Made by a program: the position numbers and the translations under genes | Shown here: positions 40,601 through 52,600 of the stretch, piece by piece | Layout of the letters: each line of letters starts with the position of its first letter | How positions within the stretch are numbered: position 1 is the first letter of the stretch | Source of the DNA: Casuarius casuarius | Lineage: Eukaryota > Chordata > Aves > Casuariiformes > Casuariidae | Length of the DNA: 64,000 nucleotides | Assembly (NCBI GenBank): GCA_003342895.1 | Contig: PTFA01000050.1 | Span: forward strand, 4,145,585 to 4,209,584 | Direction: 5' to 3' | Notes under the pieces: generated by a model | Seen by the model: only the letters and a program-made list of their open reading frames with translations | What the model was told of the DNA's origin: nothing | The model's database searches: none

Positions 40601-43600
40601 TTCAGCAAGGCGATGATATCCCTCGTGGAACAGCTAGGTATTCAGACAGAATGTGCAGGAAACGGAGAGATTGGAAGTCCAATACGGAAAAAGTTGTTGA
40701 TGTTATATGTCCATTATCTCTGTTCAGTTTTTGGTGCAGAGGTGGTTTTTTTGGTGGGTGAAACCAAGCGAACAACAGTTAACACAGTTGCATGATGGTG
40801 TATGCTTCATGGGCGTGAAATGCCTGACGACTGGGAATGTGCATATATGGAATCTGTAGTTCCAAGCAATTGCGCTGAGGAGAGGCATTCAGTGGGATGT
40901 CAGTTATGGATTATGTTGGCAAGCTTTGGATTTGTTGTCCTGGTGGGATCTTGTTTTGTTTGATGTCTGTCAGGCTGCAGTATATTTACTTTTTATGATA
41001 TCTTTGGCACAGCTGGCTGGCTGCTTGAAAGCCAGGCAAATCTAAGAGAATTATTTCAAAGATTAACTTCTTTCAGCATAGTTTTTAATTTATTTAATGA
41101 TTTAATTTTTATCAGTATTAAAAGTTAGTCTCAACTGTTTCCTTTCTTTGGCTGATGAGGCCAAAGTAAAGGCCAGAGAAGAACATATGAGTGATTTAAG
41201 GAGATACAGTGCTACTAAAACTTTTTTAAAAAGTGAATGTTTCCATAGCAACAGAAGAATTGCCATCAGACCTGAAATCGAATCCCATATGCTGCTTCTG
41301 GTTGTGGCTAGTCTTAGGTGAATTTAAGGAAATTTGAGGTGTCCTGCAATAGCTATAAACTAATCTGCTAACTAGTTTAGATTTCATCTAGATTCTGATC
41401 TAGAGTTCTCCCCAAGTCCTGTTTTAAAGTCCCTGGAAATGTTTACTGTAGCAGCTCTGGATATTGTGATATTCTTAGAGATGGCTAATCTTCTTTTAAT
41501 TCTTCCTAGTATTAAGTATGGTTTTTCTTCCATTTGCTTCCTGAGGTAAACAGCATCATTTCAGTCTCTTCATTTGAGAGTTTCTTCGTGTGCTCGATGG
41601 TCCTTATAGGCTGCCTTTGCCAATAGAAAGGTTGTGGTCACCGCTGTATCCCTCTTGCAGGTCTGGGAACTCCGAAGCGCAGCGCGTCCTACAGCAAACC
41701 GCGGGTCGCTGGGGCATCGTTCGCTAGGCCAGCGATGTATCTGGCAGCACTGATGAGCTGCTCTAGTTGGTCATTGCAAGCAGGTTTTCCCAATTCCTCT
41801 GTAACATCTTAAAAATGGATGGGGGGGGGGGGAATTGCTGTTGCTGTAATTTTCATAAATCCCATATTCTGCAAGATCCTCTCATCATCTCTGGGTTGTT
41901 GGTCTTTCTCAGAGCAGGTATGTGGCTGTTAGCCGTATTCCAGCATCAAAAAAATATGATTTTTCTTCCTTTGGTTACTCTTTTCTATGTTGTTAAAGCA
42001 ATAATGGGGGCCCTCTTCTTTTGGGCTTTGATCATCTGTCATATGGTGTAATGTAATCTACTTAGCTTATTTTTATGAGATAGTAGCTACTCAACCATGT
42101 ATGGAATTCAGGTGACCTTCGTATGCCCTGACAACTTAACACATCCCGAAACTACTGCATCTCTTCTTCGTGTGCAGCTCGGCTGTAAGGCGCGTGTGCA
42201 GCAGAGAGGGATCGCGCGGCCTCCTGTGGCTGTGGCCAGTTCTTTCAGGCCGCTCTGGACAGTCGCCCGTCGTGAGGCTGCGCTGGTGCTTGTGCTGGGA
42301 AGGGCTGGACACCCCGGCGTTGCCAGAAGAGGGGTCGGGCAAGAGCGGGCTGCCCGCTTCCAAATGCCGCCTGGCTCCCAGCCTGCTGCCCGCCGCTGTT
42401 AGGCGCTCGGGAGCGGGGCAGCTGCCCGGCCGGGTCTGTCACACTCCCTAGGTTTTGTGGCCATAGCTTAAAGCTTCGGAGATGTGTTAGTCCCCGGGTT
42501 TTGATTCGAAGACCTGCTAACAGGCTGTAGAGCCGGGGAACTGCCTTTCCTAACGTGGGTGAGCGTGTGGACTCTGCGAGAAATGAGCCCCTGTTGAGGG
42601 CGCCCAGTGGGGTGAGCGCAGCCGGTTTTAAAGTTTTCTCAAGTACCCGAGATCTTTGCAAGATGAAAAAGGGGTGGTCTTTTCACAGAGCGGAAAGCAC
42701 TCGCTCTGCTGCTTGTTGGGAAAAAAATATTTGAAGAGTTTGAGAATGAAATTTCAAACTCCTCAAGAAAAATATTCTTTTTGTTTTAGCCTACAAAATC
42801 TTTAAAGTAAAAAGTAAGTAAAAATATCTGTATAAAAAAATGTTTAAATAATGATATTACTGATGCTATGTAATGGAAATTAACAAAGGAAGTGAAGAAG
42901 TAATTTTTTTTGATTTTTCTGAATTCTGTGTGTTCATTTACACTTTTTTTAGGTATACTCATTCCATTTTACAGTCTGCTTTTTCATCTGAACTAGGTAA
43001 CAGAAGTCGTATGATCAGAAAACCCCAAATAGCTTTGTGTGTCCTCATTGTATCCACCTATTTGTATCTTGCAGTAAAAGAAAACAAAAAACATTTTTGT
43101 CCTTTTCCTATTAAAATCATAACAGCAAACATGAAGCTTAAAGTAATTGCCTGGGTTATCAAATACAAAAGAAATAGCAGATTTGTAGTATTGACAAAGA
43201 TATTTTCATTTTTTGCTTTCTGTACTGAAATATATGTCTTGAGGCACATGAACGATTAATCTTCCATGCTCTACATTGCATAATACTGCTATTTATAATA
43301 GAAATAAACAGAATAAGTTTCACTGAAAACATGGATTACTTTGTGAGCTTAAACTGTCAGAGTAAATTACATATGATGCCAGATCTGTGCTGGTCACAGG
43401 TAAGCCAAGACTGCTGTTTTGGAATGATCTGTGACTGTTATCATATGAAGTCCCACAACTGGTTCAGTAAGATATATAAATTTTACTTTGTAGAGTGCAC
43501 AGGGATGATGCTTAGTAGCAGCAGGCAGTGTTTCCATTTTGCTCACCTATTGTTTCTGTGTCTGCCTTTCACTGTAGACCTCTCAGTTGTAAGATTGTTT

Positions 43601-46600
43601 TTATGAATCATTCTTTGAGTAGAGTAAAAATGGAATATAAATTTGGATTTACTCCTAAAAATTCATTTTAAATTTAGCTTCTTTAAAATTATGTTACCAT
43701 ATATGGTAACATTTAGAGAATATATGATGGATATAATTGGATATTATTTGCATTGACTCTTTGGGTGAATGATACTATGTAAAATAAAAACTGTATTATA
43801 CTTCATGGTTCTGAATCCAATCAGTGTTTTTCTGAATTACAGTATTTTGCAATAATAGTGTTTATCTGTCTTCTGACTGACAAATAAGGGCTAGGAAATC
43901 TATCCCTTTGAAAAATTTCTGTCAGATTGAGAGCCTATTTCTTACTTCCCATTTTTTTCCTTAGATTTTTTTCAAACCTTTGACAGCTAACAGTAGGCAT
44001 AAAGCTGCTCCACACTTCTAAGCTGTTGGTGATATCCAGACAGAGTTGACCTTAGTGCACGTTTTCTGTAATTTTGCGGGCTGCTGTAACAGGTACGTGG
44101 TTGTATGTCGCCTCCAGGGACCAGTCGAAGTGTGGCACACAAATTGCCCCGTGGCAGGAATGTTGTGATTACTGGATTGTGTTAAGTGAGGGTCTCTCCA
44201 CACCAAGAAATGATGCTGTCAGGCAGTCCCACAACAGAAGCCTCTCTCTTTGATAGTCAGCTTCATAGTCCTTTTGAACTTCTGGAGCAATGTAAAGAGT
44301 AACCCTGTATTATAGGGAAGAGGTTTTACTGGGTTGCAAGTGAAATGCAGTGTAATTTATAATCAGGAGCTGTGTTACCTGCTTTGTGCAAGGATCTTAC
44401 TCTTATTCCTGAAGTAGCTAAATTAAGGCTTGGATGAGAGACATTTAAGATGGTTTTAAGTGGTGCTGAGGCTGGTGATAGCAATCCTGTAGGACGGCAC
44501 CCTTCAGTCCTTTTGAAGGCATTGTCTCCTAGTTGATAGATAAAATTACTTCTGGCTTTAAAAATGCCACTGAATTTTTCTATAGCATTGAAATGTTAAC
44601 CCTGGTACTTCAGCTTCATACCAGCTTGTGAAATTAGTTTGATTTTAATTAAGATAAATTCCTATTTAGCACCTCTGCAGCACTTTGTGGAAAGTAAGTG
44701 CAGATATATTTTATTTCTTGTCCTGGAGAAATTACACTCTGCATTTCCTTTATACTTTCAAATTGATACTGGAATATTCACTTCTTATCGAGCAGTTCAG
44801 TATCTTGTGCTGCTGGGTGGGGATTTGGGGGGTGGGGGCTGAAGCTCTTGAGCATCTAAATATCCATAAATCATAGAATCATTCAAGTTGAAAAGGACTT
44901 CAGGAGGTCCAATCTCCTGCTTTAAGCAAAGTCAACACTGAATTCAGACCATGTTGTTTAGGGTTTTGTTTGTTAAGGATTTTGAAAACCTTGAAGGATA
45001 GTTATTCTGCAGTCTCTCTGGGCCCCTCTCCCAGTGCTTAATTACCCTCGTGGCGATTTTTTTTCCCTTTATATCCAGTTGGAACCTTCCTTGTTCCAAT
45101 CTGTGACCGTGGTCCCTTGTTCTTCTGCCATGCCTCTTACGCATCTTAGTAGAGACCCTGGCTCCATCTTTGCAGTTACTTCCTTAGGGTGGTAGTAGGC
45201 TGTTATTAGGTCCCACCCAAGCCTTCTGTTCTCGCCTCTTCTGTATCCCTCAGCCTCTCCTTGTAGTTGATAAGCAACAGCCTGACCATCTCAGGGGCCC
45301 TCCACTGGACTCGCTTGAGCTTATCAACATCTTTCTTGTACTCTGGGGCCCAAAACTGGACAAGGTATCCAGATACAGACTAACAAGAGCAGAGTAAAGA
45401 GAAATAATCACTTGCCTCGATGAGCAGGAGCATCACCAGCAGATACAGTGCAGTACACTGCTAGCTTTCGTTGCTGTCAGGGCGCACGTTGACTCAGGTT
45501 TAGCCTACTGGCCACCAGGACCCCCAGATCCTTCTTAGCAGAGCTGCTCTTCAGCTGGTTAGTCTCCAGGCTGTACCATTGCAGAGGTTTACCCCCAGGC
45601 GCGAGACTTTGCATTTGTCCTTGCTGAATTTTATGAGGTTTCCGTTTGCCCATTTTTGCCTTTCTAGGTCCCCTCTGAATGGCAGTCCTGTCCTCAAGTG
45701 TACTGATTGCACCCCCCACTCTGGAGTTGTCCACAGGTTTAATGAGGGTGCATCAAACTTCTCCTCCAGGCCTTTAACACCGCCTGTTGCTTGCAATTCC
45801 AAGAAAAGCAAAGGGACTCAGGAGCTCAAGGCCCGATGGTTTGGGTTTGCCTACACTTAAAAATTAATACAGACTTAAGGCAAATGAGAATTTCAGTGAA
45901 GCTGTTGAGAAATAACCATACACTGAACATACTCCAGAACACAAGTGCTCTATTCTCATAACCCTATCTATTCATTCTGTTCTGGAATAACTTACTGCAT
46001 AGGAAAGACTTCAAATGAGATTTTTCATTTGGTGACAGTTAGGAAATAATCCTTATTTTTTAATGTGATGTCTTCTTTGGAAGTTTGTAAATGATTAAGA
46101 ATGCTGATGCAGCATAGAATAGTCAGCTGTTTTAAATAGAGTTAGATATTTTTGATAAATTATGTCCTTACCTAGCTGTTCTTTTTGTTTTCTTTTACAG
46201 TGGATTCCAGTCTTGCAAGACTTCAGAAATAAAGACACACTCTGGGGCTTTGTACCGTATGAAAATGACAGATCTTCAACAGCAGATTCATTTCCAATTA
46301 CACTTCACATTGGAGATTACAATATGGATGGCTACCCAGATGCTCTTGCTATACTAAAGAACACATCTGGAAGGTAGAGTATGTATAAATCTATAAATAA
46401 AGACTATCAAATGGATATTCAAGCATCAGTCATACGAATTACTAATTTTAGAGTATCCTGCTCATCTTTGTGAAGTTAACGAGGTCTTTGATCCCTGCTA
46501 AATGTTTCTCTTTTAAGAAGCTATGCATTTAAATGGTATATTCAGAATGCATAATTATATAGGCTCAGACTGTGATTCCTGGTGGAGAATTGCCTGGAGG

Positions 46601-49600
46601 AGTATGAAGTACAATTTTGGGCTCCTCTTCTTGATACAGGAGCTGATTCTCCCTTTCCCTTTCCCGACCAACCAGTGATTTTATATTGTCAAACTGTAAT
46701 TGAATAAACCTTTTTCCTGAGAAAAATACTAGCTTTAAACTGGGATAAGAGTTATACATGGGAAAAGATAGGAAGAACTTCAGGAATGCACACAGGTTAT
46801 TTGTGAATACCTACAATTTTTTCCTTACCTTACATCTCGGTAATATGGTATTTTCTCCTACTCATGAGATGCTGTGACACATGCTTTACCAGCTCCTCAG
46901 TTTTTTTAGTTAGCACCAAGTAGCGAATTCATTTTGGGGATGCACATAAAGTTTACCACAGGTATGCATATACTGTGTGCAAAGGCTCTTCTTGCCATTA
47001 CTTCACTTTAGGTGTAGAAGTTTGAAATGTTTTATCCTGTATATCGCCCGTGTCACAATTTTTGGTTTCTTCTCTTTTCAGCTTTATTTTCCTTTTGTGT
47101 TTTCAATACTTTTCCTTCTTTATTTTCATTTGCAATTGTTCAGTTTTCTGTTTTAATCTTTATCCAACTTTTTTCTTGCCTATGAAATATGGGGGGGAGG
47201 TTTCTTCCTTTTGAGTGCCTCCAACTCAGTTCTTCTATTTGCACTGCACTATTGAACTGTACCTTGATGAAATCCATTTCTTTTTCTGGTGACTGTACAT
47301 TTCTCGGATTCCTTGCTGTGCGAATACCCCATATGTTTGTTCTTTTCCTGATTGCATCTTGGTTTCCAGGTGTTTAGTGAAGATACTTTGTGGACTTTTC
47401 ATTACCTTTCTTTGTTTCCTCCTTTTTATTTATTCATCTGGATATTTCATCTGCTTTCTTGCCATCAGAAGAAAATGGCAGCACCTGTCAGTGCTACTAC
47501 ATTTTGGCCTTGAGCAGCTGGAGTCTCTGGAAGTTTTTGAGCAGTCTTGCCAATTGCTTCCTTCTGTGGAAGGTGAAGCAATCAGCCATTTAAAGATGAA
47601 ATCTTGGGTTTTATAAATGGTTATCTAATGTCATGCATGCTTAAGTGATCAGAACATAACCCAGCCAGTTTGTTCTGTGACTTTCACAGGAATGGATGTC
47701 CAGTTCACAATAACTGGGATTCACCTGGTATTAAGTGGTTCATTATCGCTTATGATTTACTGTAGCTGAGACAGTAAAATTAGGTTGTGCTCATGGATAT
47801 TTCTAGAAATTAATTTGGCCTTTTTGTCTTTGTGACTTCCAGTGTATATTTAAAAGGGATGTTTGTGTCAATGGCAAGGAGTTTGTATTTTTGCAAGATA
47901 CAGGGGAGGAGAATCTCTTTTGGGAAGCACCTGCAGTAAAGCCTATGGTGACTATGTCTGAAGACAGTTCTTCCAGCTTTCGCTTATGAACATTTGCTGT
48001 CATAATCTCACTACATCTGTACTATCACTGAACTACTGAAAACCTATTATCTAGGTCACAGCCAGGAATTACACATGCTGTCACTGGAATACATGCCACA
48101 GAGTTTAACTTCTTAGAAGGGAAATAACATTTCTTAGTGTAATCTTTCTCTTCCTTTTCTTCATTCTCTGTCTTCCCTACACTTTGTGTTGCCCAGCCAG
48201 GTGTCAGGCAGGAGAGGGCATGTATACTGCTGTACATCAAGGAGTTAGCAATCCACATAACAGGTGACTGGCGTAGGCGCAGGCCTGTGCTGTGCTGCAC
48301 GTGCTGCTTGACCACAGGATGAATTTAGCCTGCTAATGATAAAGGAGAAGCCTGTAAGCTCTAAAGACCATCATGCTGGTGACCTGCAGAACGGGCAGGA
48401 TCTGCGCACCATGCTGTGGCCGGACTAGAGGTCAGACCAATGCTGTGCAACTTGGGGTTCCCAGCATCTGAAGGGCCATAAGGTTATCTATGCTATTCCC
48501 TTTTTCCTTCTTGCGTTGTCTCCAAAAAAAGGTATTTTACTCAATACCTTATGGAGTCTGAGTGCCTTTCTTACTGGGATCAATAATGAACCCTTGCATA
48601 GTGTACTGCAGGGCAAAATAAGTCAAGTCTTTTATAGAGGTTGATTTAGTATCTGTCATCTGTATGGTATTTCAGATGAGCTTGGGTGCAAGTTCATAGT
48701 TGGAATTAATACTCAGTGAGGATGAGAACTGAAGAGCTCACTGTGGTGCTTAGAACAGTATATAGACAGAATTTAGATGGCTGCCAACACCTGAGTCACT
48801 CCTGGACGTTTTGGGGTTAAGGAATTCTTTAGATACTGATACATAGCTAAAAAATGACACAGTTTGAAGAGCTACATGCCTGCATTCTGCCTACACCATG
48901 TTGTGATTCAGAGACAAGGCGGCGAGCAGCTGAGCTCTGCCCCTGTACCTCTGAGCTTGGGCAGAACTCGCACAGCAGCCGTTTTTATTCAGATACGGCA
49001 GAGGAGGAGGAGGAGGTGATGCTGCTGCTGCCCAGAACTTGCACAGGTGACACTGGAGCACTCAGGCCCTAAATGTCAGGCTTTTGTACTTGGTAGTCTT
49101 TTTTCTCAGCTGGAAGTTTGTTTGCATCTTCTGTTCAGCAGGCCTTGAATAAAGACTGTATATCGTCTAGAGACCAGACTAGAACCATGGTCTTTCCTTT
49201 TCCACTGATACCTATAACATCTGAATTACAAACTTGTTCTCTTTGTGCTTAAGCCCGCAAATCCTGTGTTTTCAGCTGTACTGTCGTCTATCTTCTATGT
49301 CTGTATCCTGATGGCTAGGACACTTTGGAAGGACTTTATGAAGGTGTATGGACTTCAGAAGTTTTTTTTTCTTTTTTAAGTTATTTTATCCTTCAGAATT
49401 ATCAGGAGCCTCCCTCCTCTGGTTGACATATGACAGTGTAATAATATCTAAAAGCTTTGTATGGTTTATAAATACTTACTCCTAAAAAAGCCTAGGAAGT
49501 TACCTACCTCTTGTTGCAATGAATTACTGTAATACATGTGTTTTAATTCTCCTTATTTGTGAAATAGTTTGTTCGACTGGGTGTGTCTTAAACCTGTTTG

Positions 49601-52600
49601 GAAACGCAATTTCAAAGTTATACATAGCCAGGCATAAGGACTGAAAGTGCTGGCATATGATTTGACAGGCTGCAAAAGGGGAGTTTAGAGAGCTGAAGAA
49701 GTCTTGGGGGGGGGGGAGAGGATCTAAACTAAGAGTTAAGAAGTACATTGCACCTACTTTCAAAGGTCACTTTCACAGTAATATTAAATCATTGTTTCTG
49801 AGAGACTTAAGCAAATACTTCTCTTTAAAATCTGTAACTGGGTCATAGAGTCCAGAGAATTAAAACAGTGTGGAAATTAAATTAAAAGCTCTTCTTAGAT
49901 TAGAGCAAATAAAAATGAAAACCTTATTTAATTGATTTTAAACACTTCTGGATCAAGCTATTTATTTCCTTCTCTGAAGCTTTTCATACTACATCTACAG
50001 ATCTAATTTCAGTGATTGATTACTGTGATTAAATGATAAAAGCATTTTTGTGCACTCTTGACCTCAATCTGTGCTATAGTCTAGGAAGTCTAGCTTCTAA
50101 TTGCTATCTCTAACTTAAAGAAGGCAGCAAGCATTTTATTCATCAGAAAATATACTGATCTATGATAATGGAAGAATACAGTTAAAATCAATTATATGCT
50201 TTTAACATAATGTTGGAAACGTTCTCAGATCAGGTTTTTAAAACTCCCTACAAGACACTGAAATAGAAATGGATTATTTTAAGAATGACTTTGATCTACT
50301 GTCCTTTCAGGTGAATAAGTTAGGAAAATGATGAATTATATTCTTATATATTCTTATAACTGCATTAACACCAGACTGTTTAATCTCCTGCCATATCCTG
50401 TTAATTTTGAATAAAGGCGTGAAATATACTGATAGCATGGATAAATTCCTTATTAACAACAACAACCACAGAAGGAATCTCACTTGTACTTGCAAGTGTG
50501 GTGGGGGTTTGAATCCAGACTGTAAATACTAACAGGTGAAGACAGTGAATTCTCAGTGAACTCCTACATGTATATCTACCTGTTATGAATTTTTTAAACT
50601 TTTGACTTAAGTCAAAACCTGCATATTAGAATGCTGGTCCACAGATTTTTCTTCAGGCTACATAAGTATATGAATTTTTCTTCCCTCTAGTTGTGACTGA
50701 ATTAGAAATTTTGGAAGTATGTAGGATAATAATAGCTAAAGGAATTTTATCAGTTATTTATTGGTTCATCTCTGCTTACTATCTTATCTAAATGAATTCA
50801 TTTTTTCGCTGTTTGGTTTTAAATAGACTGTGGTAATATTGAAAGTATAAGTACTACATATGAGTCTATAAATGCTTTTCTTTTTGCCACCTAATTGCAT
50901 GAAATAAATTTTGCTTAACCACTTGTTTTCCAAATTAGATGCTAATAATTGCCATCTTGCATTGCAACTGTAAGCTAAGGAAGTATGTTTCAATGAGGTT
51001 TTTGTTCAAAAGGGATGCTTAGACTGGTTAAATAAAGTAATGGCATACTTTGACATATAGAACCTTTCTGACACTGGTGATAAGCAACAGTAAGGGCTGA
51101 AAGTTGGTGCTCAGCAAGAACTGAATATGAGCAGTAGAATGAAAAACTTGGAGTACAGCATACTTTGAGAAAATACCAGTTTTCGTGGTATTCACACTTA
51201 GTTTTAAAATAATATATATGTTTTAATCCTTTGCATGGCTGCACTTGAAATTATTTTTATTTGGCAGAATTATTTCTTCCTAAGTCATTGTTACTTGGGA
51301 TTTGTCAGAAGGGAGGTTAGATAAAGGACTTCTGTAAAATTTAGGACAGAAGCAGCCTCTGATTGAGCAACTGAGGCTAATTTAGTGACTCTGAATGTCT
51401 GCAGCAAGGTATTAGTCACTTAGACGTCCCAGCAGCCACTGTAAATTAAATGGCCGAAAACTGACAGAATATGAGACGTATGAAATTAAGCAGTAAATAT
51501 TTAATTCTAACTGCAAAGCAATATGTTAAAATAAAACTCAGATAAATATATCTTCAGTCTTTCTTTGGCTTTAAGCTTTGCTTGTAGCAATGCAGCCTTA
51601 TTAAATCTCGCTTTGCTGCACATACCAGCTCCAGTCAGGAGGTTCCAGTCCGGGAAGTAGTGTGACACTTTCTTGAGCAATATTAAGAAGTTCTCTGGGA
51701 TGAAGTTGTGCAGATGGCACACAAGCTGGTGCCGTTGTGTGCACATTGGTGAGAACGCTTAAACAGTGATAGTGCCGTGAGTGGCACGTCACGGCTTGGC
51801 GCTGTGGGCTTGCATTGCTCGGCCGCTTCTCAGCATTTCAGCTAAACTGTTTCGTACCGACTGCCACATAAGTGTAACACGTGAGCGTGGTTTCATAAGT
51901 TATCGTTGTCACGTAGCCTGTCTTCGAGCGCTTTCTGAGAACCCTTCAGGGATGTGGTTTTGCCATTTTCAAGGCTATCTTTGTAGGTTTTCATTGTTAC
52001 AGGTAGATTTGTTTGAATGGTGTGAACCTTCGAAACGTCGTTCAGAGTAATAGGAAGGTCACAGACTTGCTCCTGGTAATTGTATGATGAGGCAGAAATA
52101 AAATGCGGAGGTAAATATTCCGATTCCGGTGATACTTGTGGATTAAAGCCATAAATAACATAAGGACTCAACTGGCAGCTCGCAGGCCAAATCCAGACCT
52201 CTGGAGGTTTTTCCCTGACAGAAGCGAAGAGCCGATGCAGCAGCAAAGGGCGGACGGCTTCTCCCTGTGCGGCCAGCGAGGCTCCTGCTGAGTCGTGCCC
52301 CGGGCGGCTGCTGCGGCTTGGTCTGCACTTACAGGTGGTTTTTGTTTCAGTTTTCCATTGGTTTTCCTTGTTTATCTCAGTTTAGAAGTTGTGGTGCGAG
52401 TGCATTATTCTTTTTTTTTTTTTTCCTGGTATTTAATTATTCAGAAATTATTTCTGAGTGTTGCAGATAAGGATATGGTCATGAATATCTATAAATTATT
52501 TCGTATATCAACAAATAAGGGTTTGAATACAGGAGGAAAAAAGTTGTGTTTACTCACTTTTAGTCAAAGAGAAGGAAGAAATCTTTGCACGTGAGTAAAT

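Larger units (their letters stand above)
37783..46200 (+). other. ITFG1: ITFG1 intron, 8418 bp, phase 0
   Basis: A GT-AG intron (gtattt ... tacag). It holds two CpG-rich islands near 41.66 and 42.17-42.63 kb, a canonical RFX X-box at 41239-41252, a 22-bp perfect palindrome at 43691-43712 and the inverted CR1 copy at about 44868-45805. No other coding content was recognised. Confidence 0.92.

Noticed and set aside
42097..42661. Overlapping open frames of 75-138 codons on both strands
   Set aside because: Explained by GC-rich composition with few stop codons; no domains, and competing frames on both strands.
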